In this document: positions 43,916 to 54,999 of the stretch, in pieces
How the letters are laid out: the number at the start of each line of letters is the position of its first letter
Numbering within the stretch: position 1 is the stretch's first letter
NCBI GenBank assembly: GCA_944470555.2
Contig: OX104134.1
Location: 52,009,890-52,073,889, forward strand
From: Heterobilharzia americana
Lineage: Eukaryota > Platyhelminthes > Trematoda > Strigeidida > Schistosomatidae
Length of the DNA stretch: 64,000 bases
Direction of reading: 5' to 3'
The notes under the pieces: generated by a model
Databases searched by the model: none
Seen by the model: the letters and a program-made list of their open reading frames with translations, nothing else
Told to the model about the DNA's origin: nothing
Program-made: the position numbers and the translations under genes

Positions 43916-44814
43916 ATAAATCTTCATACACCACAACTTTAAAGGTAGGGATACTGTGATGATGAAAAACAGAAGGCTACGTACTGCAATGGCGAGCACA
44001 TATCCCGCAGCAGAGGAAGTTCCCCTATTTTGAACTTCTTGCTTGCTAGTACAAAAACAGACAAGTAGTATTCATATATTACCTCCAGTTATGTGTATTA
44101 ATTTACATGTTTGCCGGAACAGCTGGATTGGAAGAATAGAAAGAAGGGCTAACCTTCGATATTTTGAATTTCCCGAAGGGTCTACAACTGAAAGGAGCAA
44201 GTACTCTCAATAGTGCAATAATAAGGATTTATTGGACGTAGGACATCGAGCAGATGCTTTTGAATCATTCAAAACAATCAACGAACAGAATACCTTAAAT
44301 CTTATTCGATACGCTGAAACCATTGCAATCAAACAACTGAAGCCAAATAATCTTTAAAAAGAACCTATCCTCAATCTTCAACTCTCCTGGTAATTTAGTC
44401 TCTTAACCTTCCGCTTATTTGACCACACCATTATCCTTTCATTAGATGTTTTAGATAAATTTTCTTCTTAATAAGATACATATTTGTGACATTATTACAT
44501 GACATTTTGACTTTATTTCCATTCGCACAGCTTCCTTACATCGGTAGTTTTCCTGCTTTGACTGATCTCAATGAACTAGAGTATGTTATTCTTTCATAGT
44601 AAATGCTATAGATCACGAGAAGCTGACGGGAATCACAGAAATAATAAAATAGGTCTATGTTGTTCTGTTTAAATATTTGTAGTTTGTTCTTCAAGTTTAT
44701 TGAATAGTCGGAAGAAACAGAAATGCATTCAGTAACTACTTGCACATTTGTGCAGTAGGCAACGAGCCAAGCCTATTGAATGAAGTCTTACATTACTGTA
44801 TGGCTACAAAAAGC
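43916..44814. other. no recognised gene
   Basis: AT-rich, with no motif-bearing frame. It may include decayed Penelope-like flanks. Confidence 0.4.
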
Positions 44815-44892
44815 CCGGTAGGTGGAGCGGAGTTCGAACCCGTGACCCACTGGTTGAAGGTCAACTGCCCAAACCAATGACCCACAGCTCCT
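44815..44892 (-). repeat. tRNA-like sequence (probable SINE head or tRNA pseudogene)
   Basis: The complement starts 'ggagctgtgggtcattgg' and ends with 'gggttcgaactccgctcca'. The last part has a pol III box-B-like core (GGTTCGAACTCC). The ends can pair as an acceptor stem (ggagc with gctcc plus one more pair). The box A region and anticodon arm do not fold convincingly, so I do not call a functional tRNA. Confidence 0.45.
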
Positions 44893-45051
44893 TTTGAAGA
44901 GTAGCACTTTGCTGAATAATCTAATCCAATTAACTAACAGCGTGTTTTTAATATCATGGTGGTTTCACTTCTCAGCAGTAGTTTGTGAGCAACAGTCCAA
45001 CGTCAAACGCCTTTTATTCATATGGGTACAGAGTAAAAACCATTCTAGAAA

Positions 45052-45150
45052 TGTCGTCCGTCGGCCTAAGCACTAATAGGTTAAGGGTTCAAATCCCGCT
45101 GATCACGCTTCTATCTGGGGATCCAAGTAGTATCATCAGCCCTTAAGCAA
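45052..45150 (+). repeat. tRNA-like SINE fragment
   Basis: 'ggcctaagcactaataggttaagggttcaaatcccgctg' carries an exact pol III box B core (GGTTCAAATCC). A downstream 'ggggatccaagtag' segment recalls the tRNA-related short repeats of schistosomes. The 5' part is poor. It lies 170 bases from another tRNA-like repeat on the opposite strand. Confidence 0.4.
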
Positions 45151-46044
45151 CAAATGTGGCTTATAGCCTAATACATAAATACGTATACCAGATTGAGATG
45201 CACTGGTTAATTGAAAACTATTACGTGCACAAAAACAATTTGTTCTTACACCTACCTTGGTAAACCTTTTTTTCTTACTAAGATTAGGATCAACCACGTT
45301 ACTCCTCCTTTTTATTCTCATCTTTCCTAATTTTAATCCCCTATAATCTTAATTGTTATACTCATCCCCTCACTCTTCGGTTCAATATAAATTGACGACA
45401 AGTAAATGTGACCAGATTGTTCAAAATATATTGCGCAAACATCACATTGTTCAGATAAACTTCATCTTCTAATTATACCATCTGAATTCATAAGATAGAC
45501 TAACCGTTTCGAAAGCTGTTATTACTTATTAGTGTTGCATGCTAGTAAATACGGTCTAGCTATTAACAGTTTTGGTAGATCAGTAATGCAGCTTTGAGTA
45601 ATATCAAAAATATGGAGCCAAGACAATAATTGAGTCCTTAATTACCTTACCATCATAGTTCATTTGAACTATTTTTTTTATCCAGTGGAAATGTGAATCT
45701 AAGTTTGACTGCTAAGTGCCAACGGCAACGCTTGCATGATACACGTAAGTCACACAGTAGTGCACAAAGTTCCATTTAGTAGCTTAGTTTCATTTCACTG
45801 AACAGTACCTAGTCAACTTCTGAAATATGCAACGATGTAAATTAATCCCATCAGGAATAAGCGTATGAAGCAACAAATAGTTTAACCAAAGTTTATTACT
45901 ACATTACAAAAATGGCTATGCTTTCATACATTTCCTTCGCAGCTATATATATGTGGGCTTTAAATGATTTCCCTTTAAGGTTTATATTCACACTAAAAAA
46001 ATAGGATCAATTACTTATTTTTGGAAGCTTTTCGTTCAACGCAA
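45151..46044. other. no recognised gene
   Basis: AT-rich, nothing recognised. Confidence 0.4.
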
Positions 46045-46705
46045 ACAACTTGGTGTGATTATCGTTATTTGAGTTCAAGTTCAAGTATACAAATTAGAGG
46101 ATAATGATCAAGGTGATAATAATAAGAAAATCACGTAAGTGTTAATATAATTTAGGTAGTTAGTCATTGTACATGTGCTTGGGGTAGGGAGAAAGGAATT
46201 ATTATTAAGTTGCAGTTAGATGGGGAAATGTTTGAATTATCAGTAAAAGCTACAGAACAGAGTGCCACAATTTTTCTCTAGATTTTTACGCCTTAAGTTA
46301 TCAAACGTGGCAGATGCCATAACCCTTGAAATCTTCTAAGTAAATTTGTATGTACCGGAGCTGTTTTGTTCAGTCGCTTTCCTTTTCATAGCCTTTACCC
46401 TCAACCCAAATACAATTGCAACCATTTTCGTGGTGAAGCTTGCATTGGCACTACCATCATTATATTCAGTTTTTAATTCTATATTTGCCCTCGGTCAAAT
46501 AAGTCACTAAGAATTTGGACATTTTCTCACTTAATTGCCATAAGACAATAGTTTCTTCCTTTCTGTTCTCAAATACATACACAGTGACTGACTACCTAAA
46601 TTATATAAACACTTACATGATTTTGTTAATGTCATTATCACCTCCATTGTTATACTTTAATTTGTACACTTGAACTCAGTTAACAATAATCACATCAGAT
46701 GGATA
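46045..46705. repeat. imperfect inverted repeat, arms of about 130 bases
   Basis: The arm at about 46052-46180 ('tgtgattatcgttatttgag', 'ttcaagtatacaaatta', 'gtaagtgttaatataatt') is matched in reverse complement by about 46570-46700 ('aattatataaacacttac', 'taatttgtacacttgaact', 'aacaataatcacatcag'). Identity by eye is roughly 80-85 percent with small indels. The spacer is about 390 bases without a coding frame. This is either two opposite copies of one dispersed repeat or a hairpin-forming nonautonomous element. Confidence 0.65.
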
Positions 46706-46948
46706 CATTGGATGATTTTCGTACGTAATTAATAAGCCTGATGCTATATCCCCGAAAATGCGTATTTGCTCATACTGCTTTCCAATAATCACAATTGGAA
46801 CGGTCAAATTATACCACTGTCACTAAAAGATTAAGTTGATCGTATTGTTGTTTGTGCTGACAATTCAAGTCAGTTTTGTAATGCATATGATTGCTTGCAC
46901 TTTATTTTAGACGATTTGCATGATTATTATGCGAAACAATATTATTTG

Positions 46949-47615
46949 GCAAATAAAGTCTGAAGTGGCTTTAGATCAATCAGATAGACAGATCCACATA
47001 GGACCTAGCGTGAAAGTGAATCGGGTCAAGTTGTCATGCGCCACAGTAACATGTGCATAAGGAGAAGATAGAAAAAGTGATATCTGAGTAGAGAAACGTA
47101 TGACAAAAAAGGCGATTAACAGATGAAGGTTAGCGAAAATATTCGAAAATTCGATGACAGAGTTTACACATCTGTGTTGCTGTAATCGACTTTTAGTCAT
47201 GTCATCAAGGGTCATTAACCATTGGTTCCTACTATTTTGAAGACCCGAACAGACAGTCTACACTCACCTCATGGTGGAGGGCAGAACAGCCCTCAACGAT
47301 CTGTCGCGTCTCCAATTTTTTACAGTATGGTTAACATCACCGAAAGTATTCCAGATTGCACTATGCCGCCATGGCTTCCCACATACAGTTGCAAATCTCA
47401 TCAGTTATACCTCGACCGAAACTCACACAACTACTCAGGTACACAAACTTTTCGACACCCTCCAACGATCCAACACCGAGGATGAGTGAGGGTACAGGCT
47501 AATATCAATCCTGTGGAAGCACTTTTAGTTTCGATGCCATAAGCATATACCGCACTTACGGACACTGATCGTCAAATTTTTGAGTATGATTTGAGTAACC
47601 CTTATGTAGTCGCAG
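46949..47615. repeat. 667-bp duplicated block (copy 1)
   Basis: It is identical, as far as I can read base by base, to 63334-64000, with a constant offset of 16385 and no indel. Just left of it only 'ttattt' is shared. The right limit cannot be seen because the window ends. It contains a dispersed-repeat unit and part of an antisense RTE-2 RT. Confidence 0.9.
47216..47600 (-). pseudogene. RTE-2 RT C-terminal segment
   Basis: In the complement the segment carries a SLEGVEKFVYLSSCVSFGRG-type stretch followed by ITDEICN, the 'YLGSCVS' block after the RT palm. It is nearly identical to 41262-41540 and identical to the block at the window's right end. Confidence 0.65.
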
Positions 47616-47990
47616 GGTAAAACTATATCGGCCGCACACTCAAAGTCGAAAAGTCTTCCATCTGAAAACTAGGTGACAGGACGTAGAGTCGATCAGCATC
47701 CTTACATTATCGTCTTAGTCGTCAAACTGAATTCCAGTATTCTCTTATTCTCCTTTGCTCTCTTTCAATGACTTTTACCACTTTTGACTACTTTCTTCTT
47801 CATTTCTTTGTCTTTTATTTCCATGCATTCTTGTTTGATGTGTTGATAAGAAGCAACCTGAACCGCTACGCAGTAATTCTAGGCCCTATGTTGACCCTGA
47901 GTCCGTTACCTGGTAACAGGTCTGCACCTCCACCACGAACTTCCTCCAGACTTGTCTTCAGAATGTCATGGATGGGATAACTGAAGGGGA
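47616..47990 (+). other. noncoding insert with a + strand dispersed-repeat motif
   Basis: A pyrimidine-rich stretch is followed by 'gcaacctgaaccgctacgca' and 'aggccctatgttgaccctga' (47853-47903). This resembles, in the opposite orientation, the antisense units near 20900 and 47020 ('ggacctagcgtg', 'ccaagttgtcac'). No RT sequence is seen here. Confidence 0.4.
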
Positions 47991-49325
47991 ATGGCAAAAT
48001 CTGGCAGTTCTGAATAACCTCACTTTTGGTTTGTAACAACTTAGGTACGTAACTATGTGCTTTCACCTACCTGAGGTCTTGAGTAATTGGGTTTCGCTTA
48101 GGAAGCCAAAGCGCGCTCTAGGTGAACCACATAGTCTCTTGGGAGTAATTCAATCGCTTTAAAGTAGGAAGTGCTTAGGGTCATGCTCATTAGCTAGTCT
48201 ACAACAAAATTTAGAGCGAACAGTGACGGTGTGTATCCATGGCGGATATCAATAGTTTTAGTCACTTCGCAAGGCAAATTTCAATAACACTTTCCACGGC
48301 TGCATGACTTCAAGTAGAGAGCTCTGATCAGCATTACACACTTGGTTGGTACTGCCTACACAGTCAGACACTGTCACGGTCGACAGAGCTAAATGAGGCT
48401 TTCAGGTCACGAAACATAGCAACTGCTGGCCACTCGTAAGCATGCCTGTATTCCATAACCTGTAGAAGGGTGAAAACCTGATCGATTCACTCTCGTCCAC
48501 CTCTGAGACCTGCCTGGTTTTCTCGAGTTCTAGTTAGGCGTCAGATAACTATGGATCCTAGGATTTGGACACAATATTAGTCAAACTAATTCCTCTATGA
48601 TTGTCACAAAAAGATTTCTCCCGCTTCTTATAGACTGGGATGACTAGTGAAGTGCACCAGTTTGACTGGACTAGCTCGAGTTCCCATGAACTACCTAGTA
48701 CATCCGATACTTTACTCAGGAATCCACTGTCACCTCCATCCTTGAAAACTTTTGCTGGTAAACTCCCAACACATCCTTTGCATCGTTACAACAATGAGTT
48801 AAGTTGGAGAATCGACATCTATGTTCCATTCACGCTCGGTTTAGATGCTGGGCAATACAAGCGTTACTGTGGGTCAGTTGAACAGTGCTTCAGTGTTCTA
48901 CCCAACGTTCTAGCCACCTGTCCTGAGAGGTTATCAGAGTCCCATACTTTTCGGTAAAGTTCTTACTGACCATAAATAATTGCCGAGTATCACCTAACGA
49001 TGGTACTGTCTTCACTTCTGTCGCTTTCGCCACCCACCACTGCTCACGATCGTTTCGAATACGTTCAGTCAATTTAAGCTACTCCTACTCCTCAACACGG
49101 TCAAACCCAGTCGGAAGAAGTCCTATCGCATAAATCAGTTAGCATCAGGTTGTGGAAATCTACTGGCTTCTGACAATCTTCAGATGTAGGTCACCAACAG
49201 ATGTTATTCCCCAAATACATACCTCACTTTCTCATCTTTCAATCGAGAACGCATATGATTAAGTCCCGTCTGCTTCCTGCGGCCAGCAAAGCACAGCTAT
49301 ACATGTGCCTGAACTAGTACGTGAG
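47990..49325 (-). pseudogene. RTE-2 reverse transcriptase and linker
   Basis: In the complement, the linker frame 48890-49072 reads RIRNDREQWWVAKATEVKT, DTRQLFMVSKN and RWLERWVEH. This matches 'L..DRE.WW..KA.EM..A...G..R.LF....' and 'RLERWAEHF' of this family. RT follows in broken frames: VNRSGFHPSTGYGIQACLRV (for 'Q.GFR.GRGC.DQI..LRQVLE.RH'), an ALYLKSCSRGK block, and IRHGYTPSLFALNFVVD (for 'SGVRQGCPLSP.LFN.V.D'). The catalytic Asp motifs are not visible in clean form. Confidence 0.7.
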
Positions 49326-50777
49326 CAGAGTCCAAAGATTATTACGATTACTGTTATTATTATTTGTCAGTTGGGATCCTAATGGAACACAGAGCTTCAG
49401 TAGCAAGTCGCCATTCAACTCCATTCTCTGTAGTCTTTTCAACCTGGCTCCACCACCGCTCACAAGCTCTCATTTCTTTCTCATACCACCTCCTCCATGT
49501 CACTCATGGATGCCAAACTCGTCGTTCCCCGTTTGGCTTCCACTCCAAGGCCTGGCCTGGAGCGTGGTATCCACAGTCGATCTTCTCAATGTATGCCCAA
49601 TCTAATCCATCTCCACTTTCTTTTGCATATTTCTTGGGCAATGGTTTCTTGGTTGGTTGGTTTCCAGTCAGCCAGAGTTCCTTGTCGCTTATTCTTAGTA
49701 TTCTGACCATCTCATATGATCTTCAGTATTGAGTGAGCGTAGGCGGCAGCTGTTGATGAAAGTCTGCAGTTTGTTGGAAACGCCCTTTGTAACGCGCCAA
49801 GTCTCTGAACCATCACACAGAAGCACTGACTTGATTGAGTTAGTGTTGAAAATCCGGATCTTCTTCACTTCCTTGTTCAGTGTAGTGTTTTATAGGTTGT
49901 GTTCAGTTCCTCTTTTCGTTGTTCATCCCTGCCCTGCACTGCACTGCACTGCATTGGTTCATCTTCTTCTCCTCCTTCACCATCACTATCTTCCTCTCCC
50001 TACTCTATCAGCTTCCATGTGTCCGTCGAGATCCATTCCTTGTCCTGTATAGTTTCTTCTTCCTTCCTAATACGGTTGTGTAAGTTTCTTTCCACATCTC
50101 TTTCACAGAGTTCCAGTGTTCTTCCACACAGGTCTCTTCAGGTATGTTGCTCAATGTCTCCCATTTTGTCCTGATGACTAACTGACGTGAATATGTCCTT
50201 TGTAGTTTTGTCCTTCAGTTCACTTTCTGTTCTGGGTGTTGCACTTGAACTGTGGCCTATCACCAACTTCTTTGAAGGCTTTCACCTTGATTTTGAAAGT
50301 TGCACTCGTTGCACTTGATGGTGAGTGGTGTGAACCTACATCTGCTCCCCTTCTTAATCTGATCTTGTGTCCATTAGGCTGAAATGAGGTCGATCCGATT
50401 TTCAGTGTGTCCTGGTGTCTAGTGAAATCCATGTCACTGGCTTTGTGAATATCCTTGTGTTTGCACACACTGTCTCCAATCACCAAGCCATTAAATGCGC
50501 AGAAGTCTGCGGACAGTTCTCCAGTCTCATTCATTTCACTGACTGCTTCTCTACCCATGATGAGTTCTCTTCCTGTGTTGTCCTCTCTCAGTTTGGCATT
50601 CATGTCACCCCACCCCTTAGAATCTTGATTTCGCCAACTGGATTCTTGTCCAGTAGACTGCAGTTGTCTACAGGTTTCCTTCTTCTCCTCTGGATCCGCA
50701 TTATTTGTAGGTGCGTAGCGTAGCACTGCATGATTCTGACTTTCCTTCCTTTTGATTTGAATCTTGTTCAGAGTCCA
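49326..50777 (-). mobile_element. RTE LINE, internally deleted copy nested in the RTE-2 element
   Basis: 'cagagtcca' occurs at 49326-49334 and again at 50769-50777 and flanks the insert. Read leftward, the insert starts inside the endonuclease (equivalent of about 33085 of the intact element). It covers RQLQSTG, GDMNAKLREDNTG and the linker to the equivalent of about 33920, then jumps to about 35287, a loss of about 1.37 kb including all RT palm motifs. It ends with the C-terminal domain and a TAATAATAA-type tail at 49340-49360. The largest frame is 50220-50780 (186 codons), an endonuclease fragment. It is a 5'-truncated, nonautonomous copy. Confidence 0.82.
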
Positions 50778-50779
50778 CA

Positions 50780-51350
50780 CAAGTACTCCAGAAAAGCCGA
50801 CAGTCCTCCGCCGATGGCTTATAGCAATATGTTCTATGTACTTCTATCGTTGGTATGATGCTGGCAGACACCAAATGAAACGATGTTTATCCTTATACCT
50901 GGAGTTAATACTGGCGAGAAACAAGTGATTATCTAAACAAAATTTTAAGAGAAGATCGTCGTTGTGACTTCGTTGGTATGGAATTCCGTAGATACCCTCA
51001 AGATACCTTTCCGAATCACTGACCTCAGCTGTTCTACTTGAGCGTCGAAGTCACCTGATATCATGACTACATTTGAAGGTTTTGCAGTATGTAATAAAAT
51101 TGACAGCTTTTGACAAGATTCATTCTTTTCATCATCCAAACTACAGTTGGTGGGCGCACAGGCGGAGTTTATGAACAGGTACCGGCCAGTCTCATGATCC
51201 TCTCTAGCTCTTACGGTTCCATTCAGTGGGACAACTAACAGATAGCTGCTGGCTGGGATCTGGTCAAGAAGTGTGTTTCCCGCTCTATACTTTAGTGTAA
51301 TGCACACACTAAATAGTTCACGAGACCTGGCCAGTGAATCTTAAAAAACC
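50780..51350 (-). pseudogene. RTE-2 endonuclease domain
   Basis: The complement frame 50945-51307 reads YLLVVPLNGTVRAREDHETG, SACAPTNCSLDDEKNES and VVMISGDFDAQVEQLRS. This matches 'AVRL.GSVR......R..CLFVVSAYAPTDCS' and 'D.V...GDFNAQ.G.L', with the Asn of GDFN replaced by Asp. Further left, KHRFIWC-type sequence and IAISHRRRTV correspond to the late endonuclease strands. The domain's last motif continues on the far side of the nested RTE copy. Confidence 0.75.
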
Positions 51351-53465
51351 TATAAAGTAAATTTTCAAGATTCACCAGATTGGGCAGGTGAAGTTAAGTC
51401 AATCACCACACCTGCGTACTTCAGAAGTAAAACATATCCAGGACTTTAGAATCCATAGTCTTGGCAGGTGGAGATTGCTGTCTTATCCGCTAAAGGTTTC
51501 GAATGTTGAAGGCTTTAACATAAAATTATCAACGTTGTTTCAAGCAGAACGAATGGTGATTTGCTAGATGGGGTGATTAACTATGGTCGCAGAATGAGCT
51601 GCGGAAACTATAAATCGTTTAATGTTAATATCAGGAACTGAAAGTAGGCAACAACGGTAAGAAAAGTAAGTGGTGGTTATTTGGGCCTCTTAACGTTTCC
51701 GTAAGGATGCTGGCGGTTGCTAGTGTTTCCCTGCTCATATTATGGAAGTTGATTCTGCAGGATACCTGAAAGAAAAAAGGAAAAGATGTGTGTGGCTGCA
51801 GAGTCTAGGAGCATATGCTTGAGGTAGGCTAAATACGGCCTTCCTGAAGGTTTGAAATTTAACAGTCGCAAACCCAACTAAAAGCCTATACCACCGAAAT
51901 TGGAAGGGCACAGGACAGGGATCAGTATGGTATCTTTAGAGTCTATCTTTCCCAATTCGTCTTCCCATAGAAAGGGCCGGATCGACAGACTGCTGGCCTT
52001 CTGTGAGAAATATCTTACCGGTGTCAAATCTGCATCTAACCAGCTGTACGATGTCGCCCTAGGACTCCCATCATAGTGAAGTTACTTAAACTATAAGGCC
52101 AACTGCTTTTTGTCTTACCACATTCTAACAAACCTTTCGGGTACGATATGAACGAACTTTTCTACCAGCTGAGTTCGTTGGGCCATTGTGATATGCAAGT
52201 CCGACCACCATATCAAGATAGAAGGGGCTACATTAGTAGTGGGAAATATATTTGAGTAACACCATTTTCTGAATTAATTGATGTGTTAAGTCATTTAAAA
52301 ACACTTGTAGTAATGGGCTACTGGAACCTATCTCTGGAATTACTTTAGTTAAGCTTTATTAGTTGGGATGTCTTTTGCTAAATCATAGATTTTGTTGGGG
52401 TGTGTGATCCCTAGCAAACTGTAACCAATCACAAAACTAAAAAAACGCTCAAATTACTCCTACTCCAGCTGATTTATGTTTGTAATCAAGATCTCCTGGT
52501 TAACATAGCCACTGGGTCTAAAGTATTAAGTTTTATTTAGTTTCTTTACTTCGTAATAGTCAAGTTGTGAGGGACAGAAGTTTCTTACTGTTAATAAATG
52601 TTATACTCAAAAGTTTTGCTGAACACTGGTGCCGAGAGACTTTCTTCCTACAGCGCGAATGAGGTGGATATGAGGAGTGATATTCAAACTTTTGCATTAC
52701 TTTTCATAATGAGGGGGTAATGAACACAAAAAACTGTGGAGACTTGATGTTATACTTTCGACAAATGATAAAAACATACCCGTTTGAAGTAACTAGGATT
52801 TTTATTTATCTACTTTAGGATAGTCTTAAGACAGCATGGGCTTATTCAAATAAATTTACAACAGACGACAGAAAAATTGTGACAGGAAACTCAGCACACA
52901 TTTACTCACTAGGCTGTACAATGCTGGACGAAATTCAAGTTTCATAGGCAATGCTTCATGCTATATTAATTGACAAAGACATAGGAAGATAGTAGATAAT
53001 GATGCTTTTCAGTACATTAGGAAGGGATGTATGGGCTTGCATCCACACCTAAGGCACTTAATATAGGGCCAAATTTGTTTTACGAATAAAATCTAAATCA
53101 AATTTATGAAAACTAATGTATTTTAAGTGAATGCAAGTCTGTTTTGTTTTAGTTAACATACTGGTAAATATAATATTATTCTTTAAGCTAGCTTGCCTAT
53201 CTAATCAGTTGTGTGTGGGCTAAAGTCCATTGCAACTCATTATCAGAAAAAAGTTACCAAACTAAACGTGATCCAACCTTGTGAATAGGGTAACCAACAA
53301 CCTACTTTGAATGCCGATATCTCAGTAACGCACAGACTCCCAAATAGCGCGTTGAGTGTTATGAACTATTGGACATGTAGCAACAACAGATTCCTTGAGA
53401 AGAACTTAGGATCCAATGTCCATATCTTTTTACGAGCTAGTGAAAACCAGTTGATTTCTATGCGC
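51351..53465. other. no recognised gene
   Basis: AT-rich for the most part. A more balanced stretch at 51890-52080 has a short frame (SIFPNSSSHRKGRIDRLLAF) that recalls a mobile-element protein, but I cannot place it. Confidence 0.4.
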
Positions 53466-53940
53466 TTGCTTCTAGGTCTTGCGGAAGGCTTCTGGGTCTT
53501 TGGTGGACTCCGATGCAGTAGGTCTAACCTCTCGACTGCTATGGCTCTGGTTAACCAGACAGCCAGTTGGGTGTTGGTTAAATTTGCAGGGAGTGTGTTG
53601 CTTTTCCAAGAACTGTGGTGCAGATAGGCTCCTCAAGTGTCGTGCCAGCAGACAATTGGTCGGAGTGGTTGTAAAAAAGAGATGAAAAATATACGCAGAG
53701 AAATCAAGGGAGAGAAAGTGCAAGAAAAATAGACAATAGAAAAAAAGACTAGGAAAAAGGGAACGGTAAGGTAGAAGAAACATCGGAAGATTCACGGAGG
53801 AGAGGTAATGCGGAGGTCTTTTATTAACGTGTGAGAACGTGAAGTCAGTAAGTAGAGAAGGAGCAAATAACGCTATAGGACGGCTTATGGGAATAGAGAT
53901 AGTGGTTCTGTTAACAGGAGACGGTAACTGGAGGGGATGT

Positions 53941-54961
53941 CTATAGGGGAGTATAAGGTTGGGTCAAGTTAGCAGTGATAGTGGTGTTACAGCATCTTTG
54001 ATTACGAGCTGGCTGTACCGAGTCAGTAGGTCTTGTCAGCCTAGTCCATATCCCAGCTGGATAAGCCATGCGTTGCTGCGTAACTGTCCAACCCGTTCTT
54101 GAAGCTGTCAGGAGAGGGAGCAGTAGAAATCTCAGCAGGCAATGCTTTCCAGTGACCATAAACAAGCAGGGAGGAGAAGGTGGATGCACATGGGTTTTCC
54201 CCCTACCGCGGGCTATTCTCTTTGGGTCACCACGAGGATTGCCACAGTGGCCGTTCGGTAGGTTTCCACCGTTCAGATGACCTGGGTTACCTAGTATTTT
54301 GTAAGCCGTTATCAAGTCGCCACGTAATCTACGGTATCCTGGAGAGTAGAGTCCTAGATCCTTCGGCCTGTCCTCATAGAGTTTTCGCCTCATTTCCACA
54401 ACACTCTCTGTAGCTCTCTTTGGGACTTTCTTCAGGAGGTTCACTTCGCTTTTCAGGTATGGTGGTGCAGTGACGTTGTGGACCTCTAAGTGAAGTAGTA
54501 TGTAGGTCTTGTAAGGGTTCAAAAAGAGTTCTGGGGCCTGGGCACCTGGTCGGCTGCGCGTGAAGTGCAGCACTGTGTAGGCTGTGGGGGTGTCTTCTGG
54601 ATAAATGGAGCTAGCGTCTAGCTTGTCAGTCAGTACTGGTTTCTGGTCTTTCTCCATGATGGTGTGGGAAACTTGTGTTCCACTAAGAGAGCAGGGTACC
54701 TTCTGAGAGTGAGGGGTGTAGAGAAACATGATTTGGTGCTTCCGTGGATCAAATGCTAGTCCAATAATATCCACCCACTCTGCTAGCAATCTGAGATCAC
54801 TTTGCGCTGTACTTGACTCTACTTCGTATTTGGAAAAAATTATATCCTGTGAGGAAAACTAAACACTATATGGTGATGACAATAATAATAGAGCGGGTGA
54901 TGACATAGGCATTTATGATTATAATAACAATTGAAGTGCGAATGATAACAAATAGATTATG

Positions 54962-54999
<38 letters not shown>

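Larger units (their letters stand above)
47216..51350 (-). mobile_element. RTE-2 family LINE, long antisense copy interrupted by a nested RTE
   Basis: Read leftward: endonuclease (50780-51350), then a nested RTE copy (49326-50777), then the rest of the endonuclease and linker (48890-49325), RT (about 48000-48890), a short noncoding insert (47616-47990), and the post-palm RT region (47216-47600). The order is that of a single endonuclease-RT LINE distinct from the SR2-like family. Stops and frameshifts are numerous throughout. Confidence 0.75.

Noticed and set aside
43560..43919. 119-codon frame as a novel small host protein
   Set aside because: The IHRRTDGTLQ...LNF block and the upstream GSALGPT motif fit a Penelope-like RT fragment better.
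44815..44892. Functional tRNA gene on the minus strand
   Set aside because: An acceptor-like pairing and a box B exist, but the D and anticodon arms do not fold acceptably by eye.
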